A DNA stretch of 64,000 nt from Streptomyces cucumeris (GCF_024295805.1 NZ_JANCLX010000003.1:124001-188000); one strand, 5' to 3'. Shown: positions 35,352-44,970, numbered from the stretch's first letter. The notes: generated by a model from the letters alone, not told the origin. Numbers and translations: made by a program.

Positions 35352-38300
35352 CTACTCCGTCCTGTCGTCTCGGCTGGCGGCCCGGGTGTCGGCGGCGGCT
35401 CGCGCCCGGCGGGTGCTGGGCCGGATGCGCGACGCGGTGGCCGGTGCCGCCGCGTCGAGGACGGGCACCAACTCGGCGACAGTGGGGGCGTCGAAGATGC
35501 GCTGGAGGGACAGGTCGATGCCGCCGAGGTCCCGCAGCCGCGCGATGAGCTGCATGGCGAGCAGGGATTCCCCGCCGAGGTCGAAGAAGTTGTCGTGGAC
35601 GCCGATGCCGTCGATGCCCAGGACCTCCTCCCAGACGCGGGCGACCTCCCGCTCCCGGTCGGTGCCGGGAGGGGTGTACGGCACGGAGAGGTCGGGGCGC
35701 CGGTTGAAGGACCGTCCGGCCGGGGCGGCCGTGGGCCGGGCCGGGGCCGGTGCGGCCGCACCGGTGCGGCGGGCGGCCACGAGCGTGTGGTCGGCAGGGG
35801 CGCCGTCGCCGGGGAAGGTGGTGACGTCGGCGAAGCCCTCGTCGCTCAGCAGCCCGGCCCACCGGTCCCGTCCGATGAGCGGGGAGCCGTCGCGCACATC
35901 GTCGTCGAAGTACCACCAGCCCTCGTAGAGGCCGGTCGTCATCAGGGACCACCGCTGCTGGCTCGACGCCTCCAGGAGCAGCAGGACGCCGTCCGGTACC
36001 AGCAGGGAGCCCGCGTTGCGCACGGCCCGGCGCACATCGGGGGTGGCGTGCAGCACGTTGAAGGCGAGCACGAGGTCGAAGCCGGCGGGCGGATAGCCCT
36101 GTGCGGCCGGGTCACGGTCGATGTCCAGGACCCCGAACTCCATCCCGGTCAGCTTCTCCTCGCGGGCCCGGCGCTGGCCGTCGAGGACGAACGAGCGGCC
36201 GAGGTCGGTGAAGTGGTACTCCACTCCGGGCAGCGAGCGCAGTTCCGCGGCCACGCTCCAGGTGAGGTAGCCGCGCCCGGCCCCGACCTCCAGGATCCGC
36301 ACGGGGCGCCCGTCGGCCCCGGCCACCAGCCGTGCCACGGTCTCGGCGATCAGGCGCCGGTAGAGCGGGACGTCGCTGTAGGCCATGCGGCGGTCGATCA
36401 GGGCGCGCTGGCGGTCGTCGGAGCCGTCCGGCAGCAGCACCTCGGTACCGGCGGTGGTGCCGTCGAGGACCCGCGGGTAGTGGCGGACGCAGTGTTCGAG
36501 GAAGGAGAGGTCCTCGGCCTGGCCGGGGTGGTCCCGGAGGATCTCCCGGGTGAGCGCGGCGGGGTCGGGGACCTCGGCGGCGGCCGGGGTGAAACGCAGT
36601 CCGCCGCCGTCCGGTACGAGGATCCCGTCATCGGTGAGCAGGCCCAGCAGCGCGTCGAGGAACGGCCGGTAGGCGGACACGGTCCCGAAGGTCCGGTGCA
36701 CGGCCTCCCGTTCGACGGTGGCGCCGGGTACCGGGTCGATCCCGGCGGCGCGGAGCACGGCGCACACATGGGCCACCGCCAGCCGGTCGAGACGGTCCGT
36801 CAGCTCGCGCGGGTGGCGCAGGGCACGGTGCTCCTCGCGCAGCCGTTCCTCGTCGCGGGCCATCCCCGGCAGATACGCGGAGAGCTGCACCGGGAAGGGC
36901 TCCGGGGACGGCGGCGGAGCGGTGGCGCGATCGGCCCCGGACGGCCGGTGGACATCGATCCAGTGGCGGCGCCGGGCGAAGGGGTAGCCGGGCAGCGGTA
37001 CCCGCCGGGGAGCGCGGTGTGTGTGCGGGACCGGCGGTTCGGCCTCGGCGCCCAGCGCCCAGAGCTGTCCCACCGCGTTCAGCAGGGTGCGGTGGTCCGG
37101 TTCCTGGGCCCGGGGGTGCCGCATGGTGGACAGGGCGGGAGTGGCCGGTCCGCCCCGCTCACGGGCGAGCCCGGTGAGGACGGCGCCGGGACCGACCTCC
37201 AGCAGAACCGGCTGTCCTTCGGCCAGCAGCGTACGCAGTCCGTCGCCGAAGCGGACGGTCTCCCGGGTGTGGCGCACCCAGGCCGCGGGGTCGGTGGCCT
37301 GGTCCGCGGTGATCCAGGTACCGGTGAGATTGGAGACGTACGGGATGCGGGGGGCGGCGAGCGGAACGGCGGCGAGCGTCCGCGCGTAGTCGTCGAGGAC
37401 CGGGTCCAGCAGGGCCGAGTGGGCGGCGGCGTGGAAGCGGATACGGCGGTGGGACACACCGTCGTCGAGGAGTCTGTGCTCGGCCCGTTCCAGCGCGGCC
37501 GACGGCCCGGCGAGGGCGCAGGACCGCGGACCGTTGACGGCGGCCAGCGAGAGGCCGTCGCCGAGGAGGGGGGAGACCTCGTCCTCGGCGAGGGCGACAC
37601 TGAGCATGCCGCCCTCCCCCGCCGCCCGGGCGAAGAGCTCTTCCCGGTGGACCACCAGGGGCAGGACGTCCTCCAGCGACACCACCCCGGCCACACAGGC
37701 CGCCGTGTACTCGCCGAGGCTGTGGCCGAGCAGGGCGGTGGGGCGTACGCCCCAGGACATCAGCAGCCGGGCCAGGGCGTATTCGGTGGCCACGAGGGTC
37801 GGGAAGACACCGTGGCCGTCGGCGGCCGGTTCGGGACCGTAGAGCATCTCGCGGAGGTCCCGGCCGAGCAGGGGCCGCAGGATGTCCGCACAGCGGTCGA
37901 TCTGCTGCCGGTAGACCGGCTCGGCGTCGTACAGGCCCCGGCCCATACCCGGGTGCTGGGATCCGGCGCCGGGCAGAAGGAAGACCACGGGCCGGCCGGC
38001 CACGGCCTCGGTGACCGGACCGCCGGACGGGCCGGACAGCAGACCGGCCGCGTCCATGGTGTTCCGGGCCACCAGAGCACGCCGGTAGGAGTGGGCGCGG
38101 CGGCCGGTGGCGAGGGTGTGCGCCACATCGGCGAGGGGCAGCCCGGGGTGGTCGGTCAGATGGCGGCCGAGGCGTGCGGTGAGGGCGTCGAGGCTCTCGG
38201 GGGTGCGGGCGGAGAGGGTGAGCAGCGCCGTGTCGTCCGGTTCCGGCCCGGGGCCGGGCGCGGGGTCCGGCGCGGCGGCCGGTGCCTCCTCCAGCACCAG

Positions 38301-39644
38301 ATGGGCGTTGGTGCCCCCGATGCCCAGTGAGCTGACCCCCGCCCGGCGCGGTGAAGGGCCCTCCTTCCAGGGGCGGTTGTCGGTGGGGACGTAGAACGGA
38401 CTGTCGTCGAGACCGAGGAGCGGATTGGCCGAGCGGTAGTGCAGGGTCGCGGGGATGGTGCGGTGTTCCAGCGCCAGTACGGCCTTGATCAGGCCCGCGA
38501 TACCGGCGGCCGCGTCGGTGTGCCCGATGTTGCTCTTGACCGACCCCAGGGCGCAGTAGCCGGTGCGGTCCGTGGTCCGGGAGAAGGCCCGCTTCAGCGC
38601 CGCGACCTCGATCGGGTCACCCACCGGGGTGCCGGTGCCGTGTGCCTCGACATAGCCGATGGTGTCGGCGTCCACTCCGGCCACCGTCTGGGCGGCGACC
38701 ACGACTTCGGCCTGTCCGGCGGCGCTGGGCGCGGCGAAGCCGACCTTGCGGTCGCCGTCGTTGTTGACGGCGCTGCCCTTGATGACGGCGTGGATGTGAT
38801 CGCCGTCGGCGAGGGCGTCCTCCAGCCGCTTGAGCAGGACGGCGCCCAGCCCCTCCGCGGCGATCATGCCGGTCGCGTCGGCGTCGAAGGGGCGGCAGTG
38901 TCCGTCGTGGGAGAACGGGCCGCCCTCGACGTACCGGTACCCCTGGCGCAGGGCCGGGTTGAGCGAGACACCGCCCGCCAGGGCCATGTCGCAGTGGTGG
39001 CCGAGCAGATCCTGGCAGGCCAGGTGGACGGCGACGAGCGAGGTGGAACAGGCGGTCTGCACCGAGACGCTGGGGCCGGTGAGGCCGAGTTCATAGGACA
39101 CCCGGGTGGCCAGGGTGCTGCCCACGTTGCCGAGCTGGGCGTGGTGGAGGGTGAGGGTGTCCTGGTCGCGCAGCCGGGGGTAGACGTGGTCGAGGAAGTA
39201 GCGGCTCTGGAGGGCGCCCGCGTAGACCCCGACGGAGCCGGCCGTGGTGCCGGGTCCGTATCCGGCGTGTTCGAGGGTGTGGTGGGCGCATTCGAGGAAC
39301 AGCCGCTGCTGTGGATCGAGGAGTTCGGCCTCGGAGGGCGGATAGCCGAAGTACTCGGCGTCGAACCCGGCGATGTCGTCCAGCACCGAGGCGACCCTGA
39401 CCAGGTAGGGGTCGTCGAGCCGGGCCGGGTCGCCGCCCGCCGCGAGGTAGTCGGCGGTGTCCAGGGGGCCGACCGACTCCCGGCCCGCCGTCAGGTTGTC
39501 CCAGAACTCCTCGAGGTCCCGGGCACCGGGGAAGCGTCCGGCCATGCCGATGATCGCGATGTCGGTGCCATAGGCGTCGTCGGTTCCGAGGGCGTCCTCG
39601 GTGCCGTGGGGGTCGTCCGCGCCGTCGGGGTTCACGGTGGTCAT
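35352..39644 (-). CDS. Type I PKS module: KS-AT-MT-T
   Basis: The 1,430-residue protein has an acidic N-terminus (about 1-28), a ketosynthase (TACSTS with Cys 199, EAHGTGT, SNIGHTD), an acyltransferase (GHSLGEYTAA), a methyltransferase domain (about 900-1290, ILEVGAGRGYLT, AFNVLHAT, GLYEGWWYFDDD) and a carrier domain (GGES, Ser 1360). The AT selectivity site reads AAAHS where malonyl enzymes usually have HAFHS, so malonyl is likely but not certain. The methyltransferase could be a C-methyl domain or an O-methyl domain acting on the beta-keto enol. No KR, DH or TE is present, so the chain leaves with an unreduced keto group. ATG 39644 overlaps the upstream NRPS stop as ATGA. The C-terminal tail is Arg-rich. 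Confidence 0.9.
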   Translation of the reverse strand: MTTVNPDGADDPHGTEDALGTDDAYGTDIAIIGMAGRFPGARDLEEFWDNLTAGRESVGPLDTADYLAAGGDPARLDDPYLVRVASVLDDIAGFDAEYFGYPPSEAELLDPQQRLFLECAHHTLEHAGYGPGTTAGSVGVYAGALQSRYFLDHVYPRLRDQDTLTLHHAQLGNVGSTLATRVSYELGLTGPSVSVQTACSTSLVAVHLACQDLLGHHCDMALAGGVSLNPALRQGYRYVEGGPFSHDGHCRPFDADATGMIAAEGLGAVLLKRLEDALADGDHIHAVIKGSAVNNDGDRKVGFAAPSAAGQAEVVVAAQTVAGVDADTIGYVEAHGTGTPVGDPIEVAALKRAFSRTTDRTGYCALGSVKSNIGHTDAAAGIAGLIKAVLALEHRTIPATLHYRSANPLLGLDDSPFYVPTDNRPWKEGPSPRRAGVSSLGIGGTNAHLVLEEAPAAAPDPAPGPGPEPDDTALLTLSARTPESLDALTARLGRHLTDHPGLPLADVAHTLATGRRAHSYRRALVARNTMDAAGLLSGPSGGPVTEAVAGRPVVFLLPGAGSQHPGMGRGLYDAEPVYRQQIDRCADILRPLLGRDLREMLYGPEPAADGHGVFPTLVATEYALARLLMSWGVRPTALLGHSLGEYTAACVAGVVSLEDVLPLVVHREELFARAAGEGGMLSVALAEDEVSPLLGDGLSLAAVNGPRSCALAGPSAALERAEHRLLDDGVSHRRIRFHAAAHSALLDPVLDDYARTLAAVPLAAPRIPYVSNLTGTWITADQATDPAAWVRHTRETVRFGDGLRTLLAEGQPVLLEVGPGAVLTGLARERGGPATPALSTMRHPRAQEPDHRTLLNAVGQLWALGAEAEPPVPHTHRAPRRVPLPGYPFARRRHWIDVHRPSGADRATAPPPSPEPFPVQLSAYLPGMARDEERLREEHRALRHPRELTDRLDRLAVAHVCAVLRAAGIDPVPGATVEREAVHRTFGTVSAYRPFLDALLGLLTDDGILVPDGGGLRFTPAAAEVPDPAALTREILRDHPGQAEDLSFLEHCVRHYPRVLDGTTAGTEVLLPDGSDDRQRALIDRRMAYSDVPLYRRLIAETVARLVAGADGRPVRILEVGAGRGYLTWSVAAELRSLPGVEYHFTDLGRSFVLDGQRRAREEKLTGMEFGVLDIDRDPAAQGYPPAGFDLVLAFNVLHATPDVRRAVRNAGSLLVPDGVLLLLEASSQQRWSLMTTGLYEGWWYFDDDVRDGSPLIGRDRWAGLLSDEGFADVTTFPGDGAPADHTLVAARRTGAAAPAPARPTAAPAGRSFNRRPDLSVPYTPPGTDREREVARVWEEVLGIDGIGVHDNFFDLGGESLLAMQLIARLRDLGGIDLSLQRIFDAPTVAELVPVLDAAAPATASRIRPSTRRARAAADTRAASRDDRTE

Positions 39645-42600
39645 CGCGTCCTCTCTCCGGGCGTCCGCGCCCGCTGTTGGGCGGTCCGTGCGGCGTCCGC
39701 CGCACGCCGCGCCGCTCGCTGCCGCTGGCGCTGTGCCCGCTCCCTGACCCGGTCCAGGTCCGCTCCGCCGTCGGCCTCGGCGCCCCGGGAGAGCCGGGCG
39801 GCCAGCGATGCCACGGTGGGGTGGTCGTACAGCTCGACCAGCGGGAGCTCATGGCCGAGCCGGCGGTGGTAGAGGGCCTGGGCCCGGGCCAGCAGCAGTG
39901 AATGGCCGCCCAGGTCGAAGAAGTTGTGGCGCACCCCGATATCGGGCCGGTCCAGGAGTTCGCTCCAGATGGCGGCGATGTCCCGCTCCAGGGCGTCCTC
40001 GGGTGCGATGAACGGGGTCTCGGCGGCCTCCCGCGGGCCGGGGGCAAGAGCGAGCAGCGCCTTGCGGTCGGTCTTGCCCGCGCTGGTGAGCGGCAGGGCG
40101 GCCACCAGGTGGAGTTCATCGGGCACCGCGTAGTGCGGCAGCCGGGCGGTCAGCCAGTCGCGGAGTGCGCCGGTGGTCAGCGCGGCCTCCTGCTGGGGGA
40201 CGCACCAGGCGGTGAGCCGGTCGCCGCCCGGTCCTCCGGCACGGACCAGGGCCACCCCCTGCCGTACGGCGGGATGGGCGGTCAGGGCCGCCTCCACCTC
40301 ACCCAGTTCGATACGGAAACCGCGCACCTTCACCTGGCTGTCCACCCGGCCGATGAACTCGATCTGCCCGTCGGCCCGGTAGCGGGCGAGGTCCCCGGTC
40401 CGGTAGAGCCGTCCGCCGGGTCCGGATCCGAACGGGTCCGGTACGAACGACTCGGCCGTGCGCCGCGGGTCGTTGAGATAGCCCCGGGCCAGGGGCATGC
40501 CTCCGATGTACAGCTCCCCCGGCACCCCCACCGGGACGGGACGCATCCCCGTGTCGAGGAGGTGGAGACGGGCGTTGGGGTTCGGCCGGCCGATGGTGAC
40601 GACGGCCCCGTCCTCGCGCTCCTCGAAGACACGGCAGCTCACCCCGATGGTGGCCTCGGCGGGGCCGTAGCCGTGGTACATGGTCGCGTCGAGACGGTCC
40701 CGGAAGCGGCGGTAGAGCGCGGGGGTGAGCGCCTCGCCGCCGCACCACAGATGGCGGATCGAGCGGGCCTCCTCGGAGATGTCCTCCCGCTCCAGCAGCA
40801 CCTCCAGCATCGAGGCCACGATGTAGAGGAAGGTGACCTTCTCCCGGGCGATCAGTCCGGCGAGGTGGCCGATGTCGCCGTGCGCGCCGGGGTCGGCCAG
40901 CACCAGCCGGGCGCCGTTGACCAGGGGCAGGAAGATCTCGTTGACGGAGATGTCGAAGCCCATGGGTGCCTTGTGCAGAACCCGGTCCTCGGGGGTCATC
41001 CGCAGCAGGGCCGACTGCCACACCAGCCGGTTGGCGATCGCCTGGTGCCGGATCATGACGCCCTTGGGGGTGCCCGTGGATCCCGAGGTGTGGATGACGT
41101 AGGCGACGTTCTCCATGTCGAGAGGGCGGGGCGGGACCGCGTGGGCCGGGGCGGCCGGGGCGGCGAGATCGATCACCGGCACCTCCAGCGGAGGCGGCGC
41201 CGGTGTCGTACGGCCGTCGGTGAGGACGAGCACGGGGGCGGCGTCCCGCACCACGGCCTGGGCGCGCAGCGCGGGCCAGTCCGGTTCCACGGGCATGAAG
41301 GCGCCGCCCGCCTTGAGGATCGCCAGCAGGGCGACCACGAGTGCGGGTGAACGCGACAGGTGCACACCCACCACGCGCTCGGGTCCGACCCCCAGGGCCC
41401 GCAGCCGGCCGGCCAGTTCATCCGACCGCCGGTCGAGTTCCCGGTAGGTCAGCTCGCTGTCACGGGCCACCACGGCGATGTGCTCGGGGGTGCGTGCGGC
41501 CTGCTCCGCCACCAGCCGGTGCAGTGGCCGGTCCTCGGCGGGTGCGTCATGGGACCGGCTCCATTCCACCAGGGCCCGGTGCTCCTCGTGCGCCGTGAGC
41601 ACCGGCAGGGTGCTCAGCCGGTCGCCGGGGCGGCCGGTCGCGCCGCGGACGAGGGTGAGCAGATGGCCGAGCATCCGCTCGACGGCCTCCGGGGAGAACA
41701 GGTCGGCACGGGCGGTGAGTCCGAACGCGATGCCCTCGTCCGTCTCCCGGGCCTCCACCACCAGGGGGAAGCGGGCCGTGCCGTTGTGGTGGGGGTGTTC
41801 CGCGAACAGCACGGTGGGGGTGGCGACGCGCCTCGGCCGCGCGGTGACGAAGGAGAACACCGCGTCGAACAGCGGGGTCTGGCCCACCGCTCCGGCGGGC
41901 CGCAGCGCCTCGGTGACCCGGTCGTACGGGATGTCCTGGTGCGCGAAGGCGTCGGCGCAGGTGTCACGGGTGCGCAGGAGCAGCTCCTCGAAGGCGGGGT
42001 CACCGCCGAGGTCGGTGCGCAGCACCACGGTGTTGCCGAAGTTGCCGATGACGTCCTCGAACTCGGCCCGGCCGCGGGTCACCACGGGTGAGCCGACCGC
42101 GATGTCGCTCTCGCCGGTCCAGCGGTGCAGCAGCGCCTGATAGGCGGCGAGCAGCACGGTGTACAGGGTGACCCCGCGGTCCCGGGCCAGTGTGCGCAGG
42201 GCCCGGCTGTCCTCGGGGCCGAGCAGTGCGTCGCGCCGCACACCGTCGGTGGCGGCGGCCCCGGACGGCCGAAGGTCGGCGGGCAGGGCCAGGGCGGGCG
42301 GATGGGGCAGCAGCCGCTCGCGCCAGTAGCCGAGCTGGTCCTCCCAGGCGCCGTCGGCCTGGCGGTCGCACTCCCAGCGCGCGAAGTCGGCGTACTGCAC
42401 CCGGGGGTGGGCCGGGGGCGCCACGTCACATCCACCGGTGGCGGTGGCGTAGCGGGCGGCGAGTTCATCGAGCACCCCTCCCCACGACAGATCGTCGAAG
42501 GCGATGTGGTGCACCGTCATGGTCAGCAGGTGGTCATCGGCGGCGAGCCGGAACAGGTGGAACCGCAGCGGGGGTTCGGCCGCGAGCCGGAAGGGGCGGC

Positions 42601-43057
42601 GGCCCTGTTCCGCGATCACCCGGTCCGCCTCGTCCGCCCGCTCCGGCGGCGGTACGTCACCGAGGTCGGTCAGCGGCAGGGGCACCTCGGCGGCGGGCGG
42701 GACGTCGCGGACCGGCGATCCGTCCTCCCCGGCCGGATAGCGGGTGCGCAGGATCTCGTGCGCACCCACCAGGCCGGTGACCACCTCGGCCAGCACACGG
42801 TGGTCCAGCTCCCCGGTGAGCCGTACACCGCCGCACAGGTTGTAGGCGATGTCGTCGGGGCGCAGCTGCCGCAGGAACCACATGCGCCGCTCGGCGGAGG
42901 ACAGGGGTGCGGGTGCCCCGCCGTCCCCGCCGTTCCCGGCGACAGGTTCGAACGCCGGTCCGGATCCTTGCAGTCCGGCCTCGGCCAGCAGCAGCCTGGC
43001 CAGTTCGCGACGCTGCTCCTCCGGTGAGGGCTGCGTCTGTTCCTCGGTACTCGTCAC
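39641..43057 (-). CDS. NRPS module: C-A-T, predicted N-hydroxyornithine-like substrate
   Basis: From GTG 43057 the protein has 1,138 residues: condensation domain (about 50-480, HHIAFDD at 183-189), adenylation domain (about 500-1010, HTSGSTGTPKG, YGPAEATIG, YRTGDLARY, SAGKTDRKA) and carrier domain (GGHSL, Ser 1053). By eye the specificity residues read D-I-N-Y-W-G-G-I-G-K. I recall this code for N5-formyl-N5-hydroxyornithine in coelichelin synthetase. With the SznF-like and YqcI/YcgG genes nearby, an N-nitroso-N-hydroxyornithine (graminine) substrate is a good candidate. The N-terminal helix (PEEQRRELARLLLAEAG) and the Arg-rich C-tail look like docking elements. It is first in the minus-strand arm and has the tandem GGTTGGA boxes upstream. 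Confidence 0.9.
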   Translation of the reverse strand: MTSTEEQTQPSPEEQRRELARLLLAEAGLQGSGPAFEPVAGNGGDGGAPAPLSSAERRMWFLRQLRPDDIAYNLCGGVRLTGELDHRVLAEVVTGLVGAHEILRTRYPAGEDGSPVRDVPPAAEVPLPLTDLGDVPPPERADEADRVIAEQGRRPFRLAAEPPLRFHLFRLAADDHLLTMTVHHIAFDDLSWGGVLDELAARYATATGGCDVAPPAHPRVQYADFARWECDRQADGAWEDQLGYWRERLLPHPPALALPADLRPSGAAATDGVRRDALLGPEDSRALRTLARDRGVTLYTVLLAAYQALLHRWTGESDIAVGSPVVTRGRAEFEDVIGNFGNTVVLRTDLGGDPAFEELLLRTRDTCADAFAHQDIPYDRVTEALRPAGAVGQTPLFDAVFSFVTARPRRVATPTVLFAEHPHHNGTARFPLVVEARETDEGIAFGLTARADLFSPEAVERMLGHLLTLVRGATGRPGDRLSTLPVLTAHEEHRALVEWSRSHDAPAEDRPLHRLVAEQAARTPEHIAVVARDSELTYRELDRRSDELAGRLRALGVGPERVVGVHLSRSPALVVALLAILKAGGAFMPVEPDWPALRAQAVVRDAAPVLVLTDGRTTPAPPPLEVPVIDLAAPAAPAHAVPPRPLDMENVAYVIHTSGSTGTPKGVMIRHQAIANRLVWQSALLRMTPEDRVLHKAPMGFDISVNEIFLPLVNGARLVLADPGAHGDIGHLAGLIAREKVTFLYIVASMLEVLLEREDISEEARSIRHLWCGGEALTPALYRRFRDRLDATMYHGYGPAEATIGVSCRVFEEREDGAVVTIGRPNPNARLHLLDTGMRPVPVGVPGELYIGGMPLARGYLNDPRRTAESFVPDPFGSGPGGRLYRTGDLARYRADGQIEFIGRVDSQVKVRGFRIELGEVEAALTAHPAVRQGVALVRAGGPGGDRLTAWCVPQQEAALTTGALRDWLTARLPHYAVPDELHLVAALPLTSAGKTDRKALLALAPGPREAAETPFIAPEDALERDIAAIWSELLDRPDIGVRHNFFDLGGHSLLLARAQALYHRRLGHELPLVELYDHPTVASLAARLSRGAEADGGADLDRVRERAQRQRQRAARRAADAARTAQQRARTPGERTR

Positions 43058-43182
43058 TGCGTCCGGTCCCCTACCTCTCGCGCTTCGAGACGGCGGGCCA
43101 AGTGCCCTTGAGCGGGTCAGGGAATTCCTTGGAATTGCGGTCGGCGTATGGTGCCGGGAACCGCTCTCACTGGCCTCGGCCG

Positions 43183-43242
43183 AACGTAGCAACGGGTTGT
43201 GCGGGCGTCGTCCAACCGCGGTAGCCATTACGGGCTCCAACC
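43183..43242 (-). promoter_or_regulatory. Tandem-box promoter of the minus-strand NRPS/PKS arm
   Basis: On the minus strand, GGTTGGA occurs at 43242-43236 and again at 43217-43211, exactly 25 bp apart. A -10-like TACGTT lies at 43188-43183. The same layout occurs before the YqcI-like and SznF-like genes. The wider 43058-43396 gap also has to hold the promoter of the divergent thioesterase gene, which I could not pinpoint; no gene is seen in it. Confidence 0.7.
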
Positions 43243-43396
43243 GAGGTTTTCCCTTGCCGGTGTGGTCCTTGTCGCACGCCCGGAGGGTATGTACGCTCAC
43301 GGCTCCTTGGATGTGGGGAATTCACCGGGCCGGACGCGGACGATGCGTGCCGGGCCATGGGCGTCGGGCGCGCGCCGGACGCGTGGGAGAGGAAAC

Positions 43397-44170
43397 ATGG
43401 CTGCGACAACGAAGAATTCCCGGGGGTGGATACGACGGCACCGGGGACTTCCGGGAGCACCACGGCTTGTCTGTTTTCCGCATGCCGGCGGCGGCGCCAG
43501 TTCGTACCAGGGTTGGGCGGCGCGGCTCGCCCCCGAGGCCGAGGTTCTGGTGGTGCAGTACCCGGGGCGTGAGGACCGCTTCGAGGAGCCGCCCGCCCCG
43601 GACATGGCCACGGTGGCGGACGAGGTGGTCGCGGCGCTGCCGCTGTCGGCGGACCGGCCGCTGGCGCTGTTCGGCCACAGCATGGGGGCGACCGTGGCGT
43701 TCGAGGTGGCCCGGCGCATCGAGCGCCGGTGCCCCGGCGGACTGGCCCGGCTGTGTGTCTCGGGGCGGCCGGCCCCGCATGCGGCGGCGGCCGCCGGGGT
43801 TCATCTGCTGTCCGACGACGACCTGGTGGAGGACTTGCGCTCACTGGCCGGTACCGCCGACACCATCCTGGACAACACGGACTTCCGGAGTCTGTTCCTG
43901 CCCGCCATCAGGAACGACTACCGGCTGATCGAGACCTATCGGCCCGAGCCCGGGGCACGGATCGCCGCGCCGGTGTCCGCGTTCTGCGGCGCCGACGATC
44001 CGCATGTGCGGCCCGAGGAGGTGTTGCGCTGGCGTGAGGTGACCACCGGGACGTTCCGGTCGAGGGTGTTCACCGGCGGACACTTCTATCTCCACGACCA
44101 CCTGCCGGAGATGGTGGCCGAGGTGCGGCGGGACGCGCTGGGGCCGCGTCAGCCAACGTCTGCCCGATAG
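43397..44170 (+). CDS. Type II thioesterase
   Basis: The 257-residue alpha/beta hydrolase has the GrsT/RifR pattern: LVCFPHAGGGASSY, YPGRED, GHSMGA with Ser 95, FCGADDPHV with the Asp and GGHFYLHDH with the His. Type II thioesterases remove stalled or wrong acyl groups from carrier proteins and can release intermediates. ATG 43397 has GAGAGGAA just upstream; the longer frame to 43199 crosses the promoter boxes of the divergent NRPS and is rejected. No terminal TE domain is seen in the megasynthases here, so this enzyme or the R domain may take part in release. Confidence 0.93.
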   Translation: MAATTKNSRGWIRRHRGLPGAPRLVCFPHAGGGASSYQGWAARLAPEAEVLVVQYPGREDRFEEPPAPDMATVADEVVAALPLSADRPLALFGHSMGATVAFEVARRIERRCPGGLARLCVSGRPAPHAAAAAGVHLLSDDDLVEDLRSLAGTADTILDNTDFRSLFLPAIRNDYRLIETYRPEPGARIAAPVSAFCGADDPHVRPEEVLRWREVTTGTFRSRVFTGGHFYLHDHLPEMVAEVRRDALGPRQPTSAR

Positions 44171-44190
44171 CGGGACTCTGCGGACACGCC

Positions 44191-44970
44191 CTAGGGCTGT
44201 AGGGCGGTGGAGCGCTGGTCCGGTACCGCTCCCGCGATCCCCATCTCATAGGCGAGGATCACGGCGTCGACACGGTTGCGCAGGGCCAGTTTGCGGCAGA
44301 TGCGGTTGAAGTGGGACTTCACCGTGGCTTCCGACAGCACCAGCACATCGGCGATCTGCTGGTTGGTCAGCCCCTCCGCGACCAGCCGGAAGACCTGCAT
44401 CTCCCGCGAGGTGAGCAGGGACAGCTCCCCGGAGGGGCGCGGTGCGGGCGACCGGTGGGTACCGCGCAGCGCCGTGAGGACCTGGCCGACGATCCCCGGG
44501 CTCATCGCGGCGCCACCCCTGGCCACGTCCCGCACCCCGGAGACGATCTCCTCGGGGGACCCGCGCTTGAAGAGGAAGCCGCGTACCCCGGCGCGGGCGG
44601 CACCGAGGACCCAGCCGTCCGCCAGTCCGCCTTCGGAGGTGAGCAGCACCACGGTGACGGGGGCGGGGCTGTCCTCGACCAGGGTGCGCACCAGATCGAG
44701 GGTGTCGGGACCGGGCAGGGTGGCGTCCATCAGCACCAGATCCGGCCGGTGGGCCCGGGCCAGGTCCAGCAGCGCATGGCCGTTGCTGGCCTCGCCCTGG
44801 ACCCGGAAGGCCGGATCGGCCTCGAAGAGCGCGCGCAGGCCCCGGCGCACCAGGGGCTGTTCATCACCGAGCAACAGGCTCACCGCGGAAGTCCCGCTGG
44901 ACGGCCGGCATCTCGTCCCGCCCAGACTCTCGGGGCCGTCCGTGCCTCGCATCACACGCATGCCTGTCAT
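44191..44970 (-). CDS. NarL-type response regulator, likely pathway activator
   Basis: The 259-residue protein starts at ATG 44970, with AGGGGGA upstream. The receiver is intact: LGDEQPLV, LVLMDATLPG with the phosphoacceptor Asp, and FLFKRGSP with the Lys. The LuxR helix-turn-helix (about 190-245) has LTSREMQVFRLVAEGLTN and VLSEATVKSHFN. No histidine kinase is adjacent. It is the only transcription factor gene inside the region 3 cluster, so it is the best candidate to bind the tandem GGTTGGA boxes. The frame extends to 45054 without a start signal. Confidence 0.88.
   Translation of the reverse strand: MTGMRVMRGTDGPESLGGTRCRPSSGTSAVSLLLGDEQPLVRRGLRALFEADPAFRVQGEASNGHALLDLARAHRPDLVLMDATLPGPDTLDLVRTLVEDSPAPVTVVLLTSEGGLADGWVLGAARAGVRGFLFKRGSPEEIVSGVRDVARGGAAMSPGIVGQVLTALRGTHRSPAPRPSGELSLLTSREMQVFRLVAEGLTNQQIADVLVLSEATVKSHFNRICRKLALRNRVDAVILAYEMGIAGAVPDQRSTALQP

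Noticed and set aside
33091..35928. Plus-strand open frame of 945 codons opposite the NRPS start
   Set aside because: Same shadow pattern; the minus strand carries C-domain motifs such as HHIVTDG.
39641..43057. A classical hydroxamate siderophore cluster (coelichelin-like)
   Set aside because: The A-domain code fits, but no ornithine N-oxygenase, formyltransferase or siderophore transporter gene is seen; the SznF-like and YqcI/YcgG pair points elsewhere.
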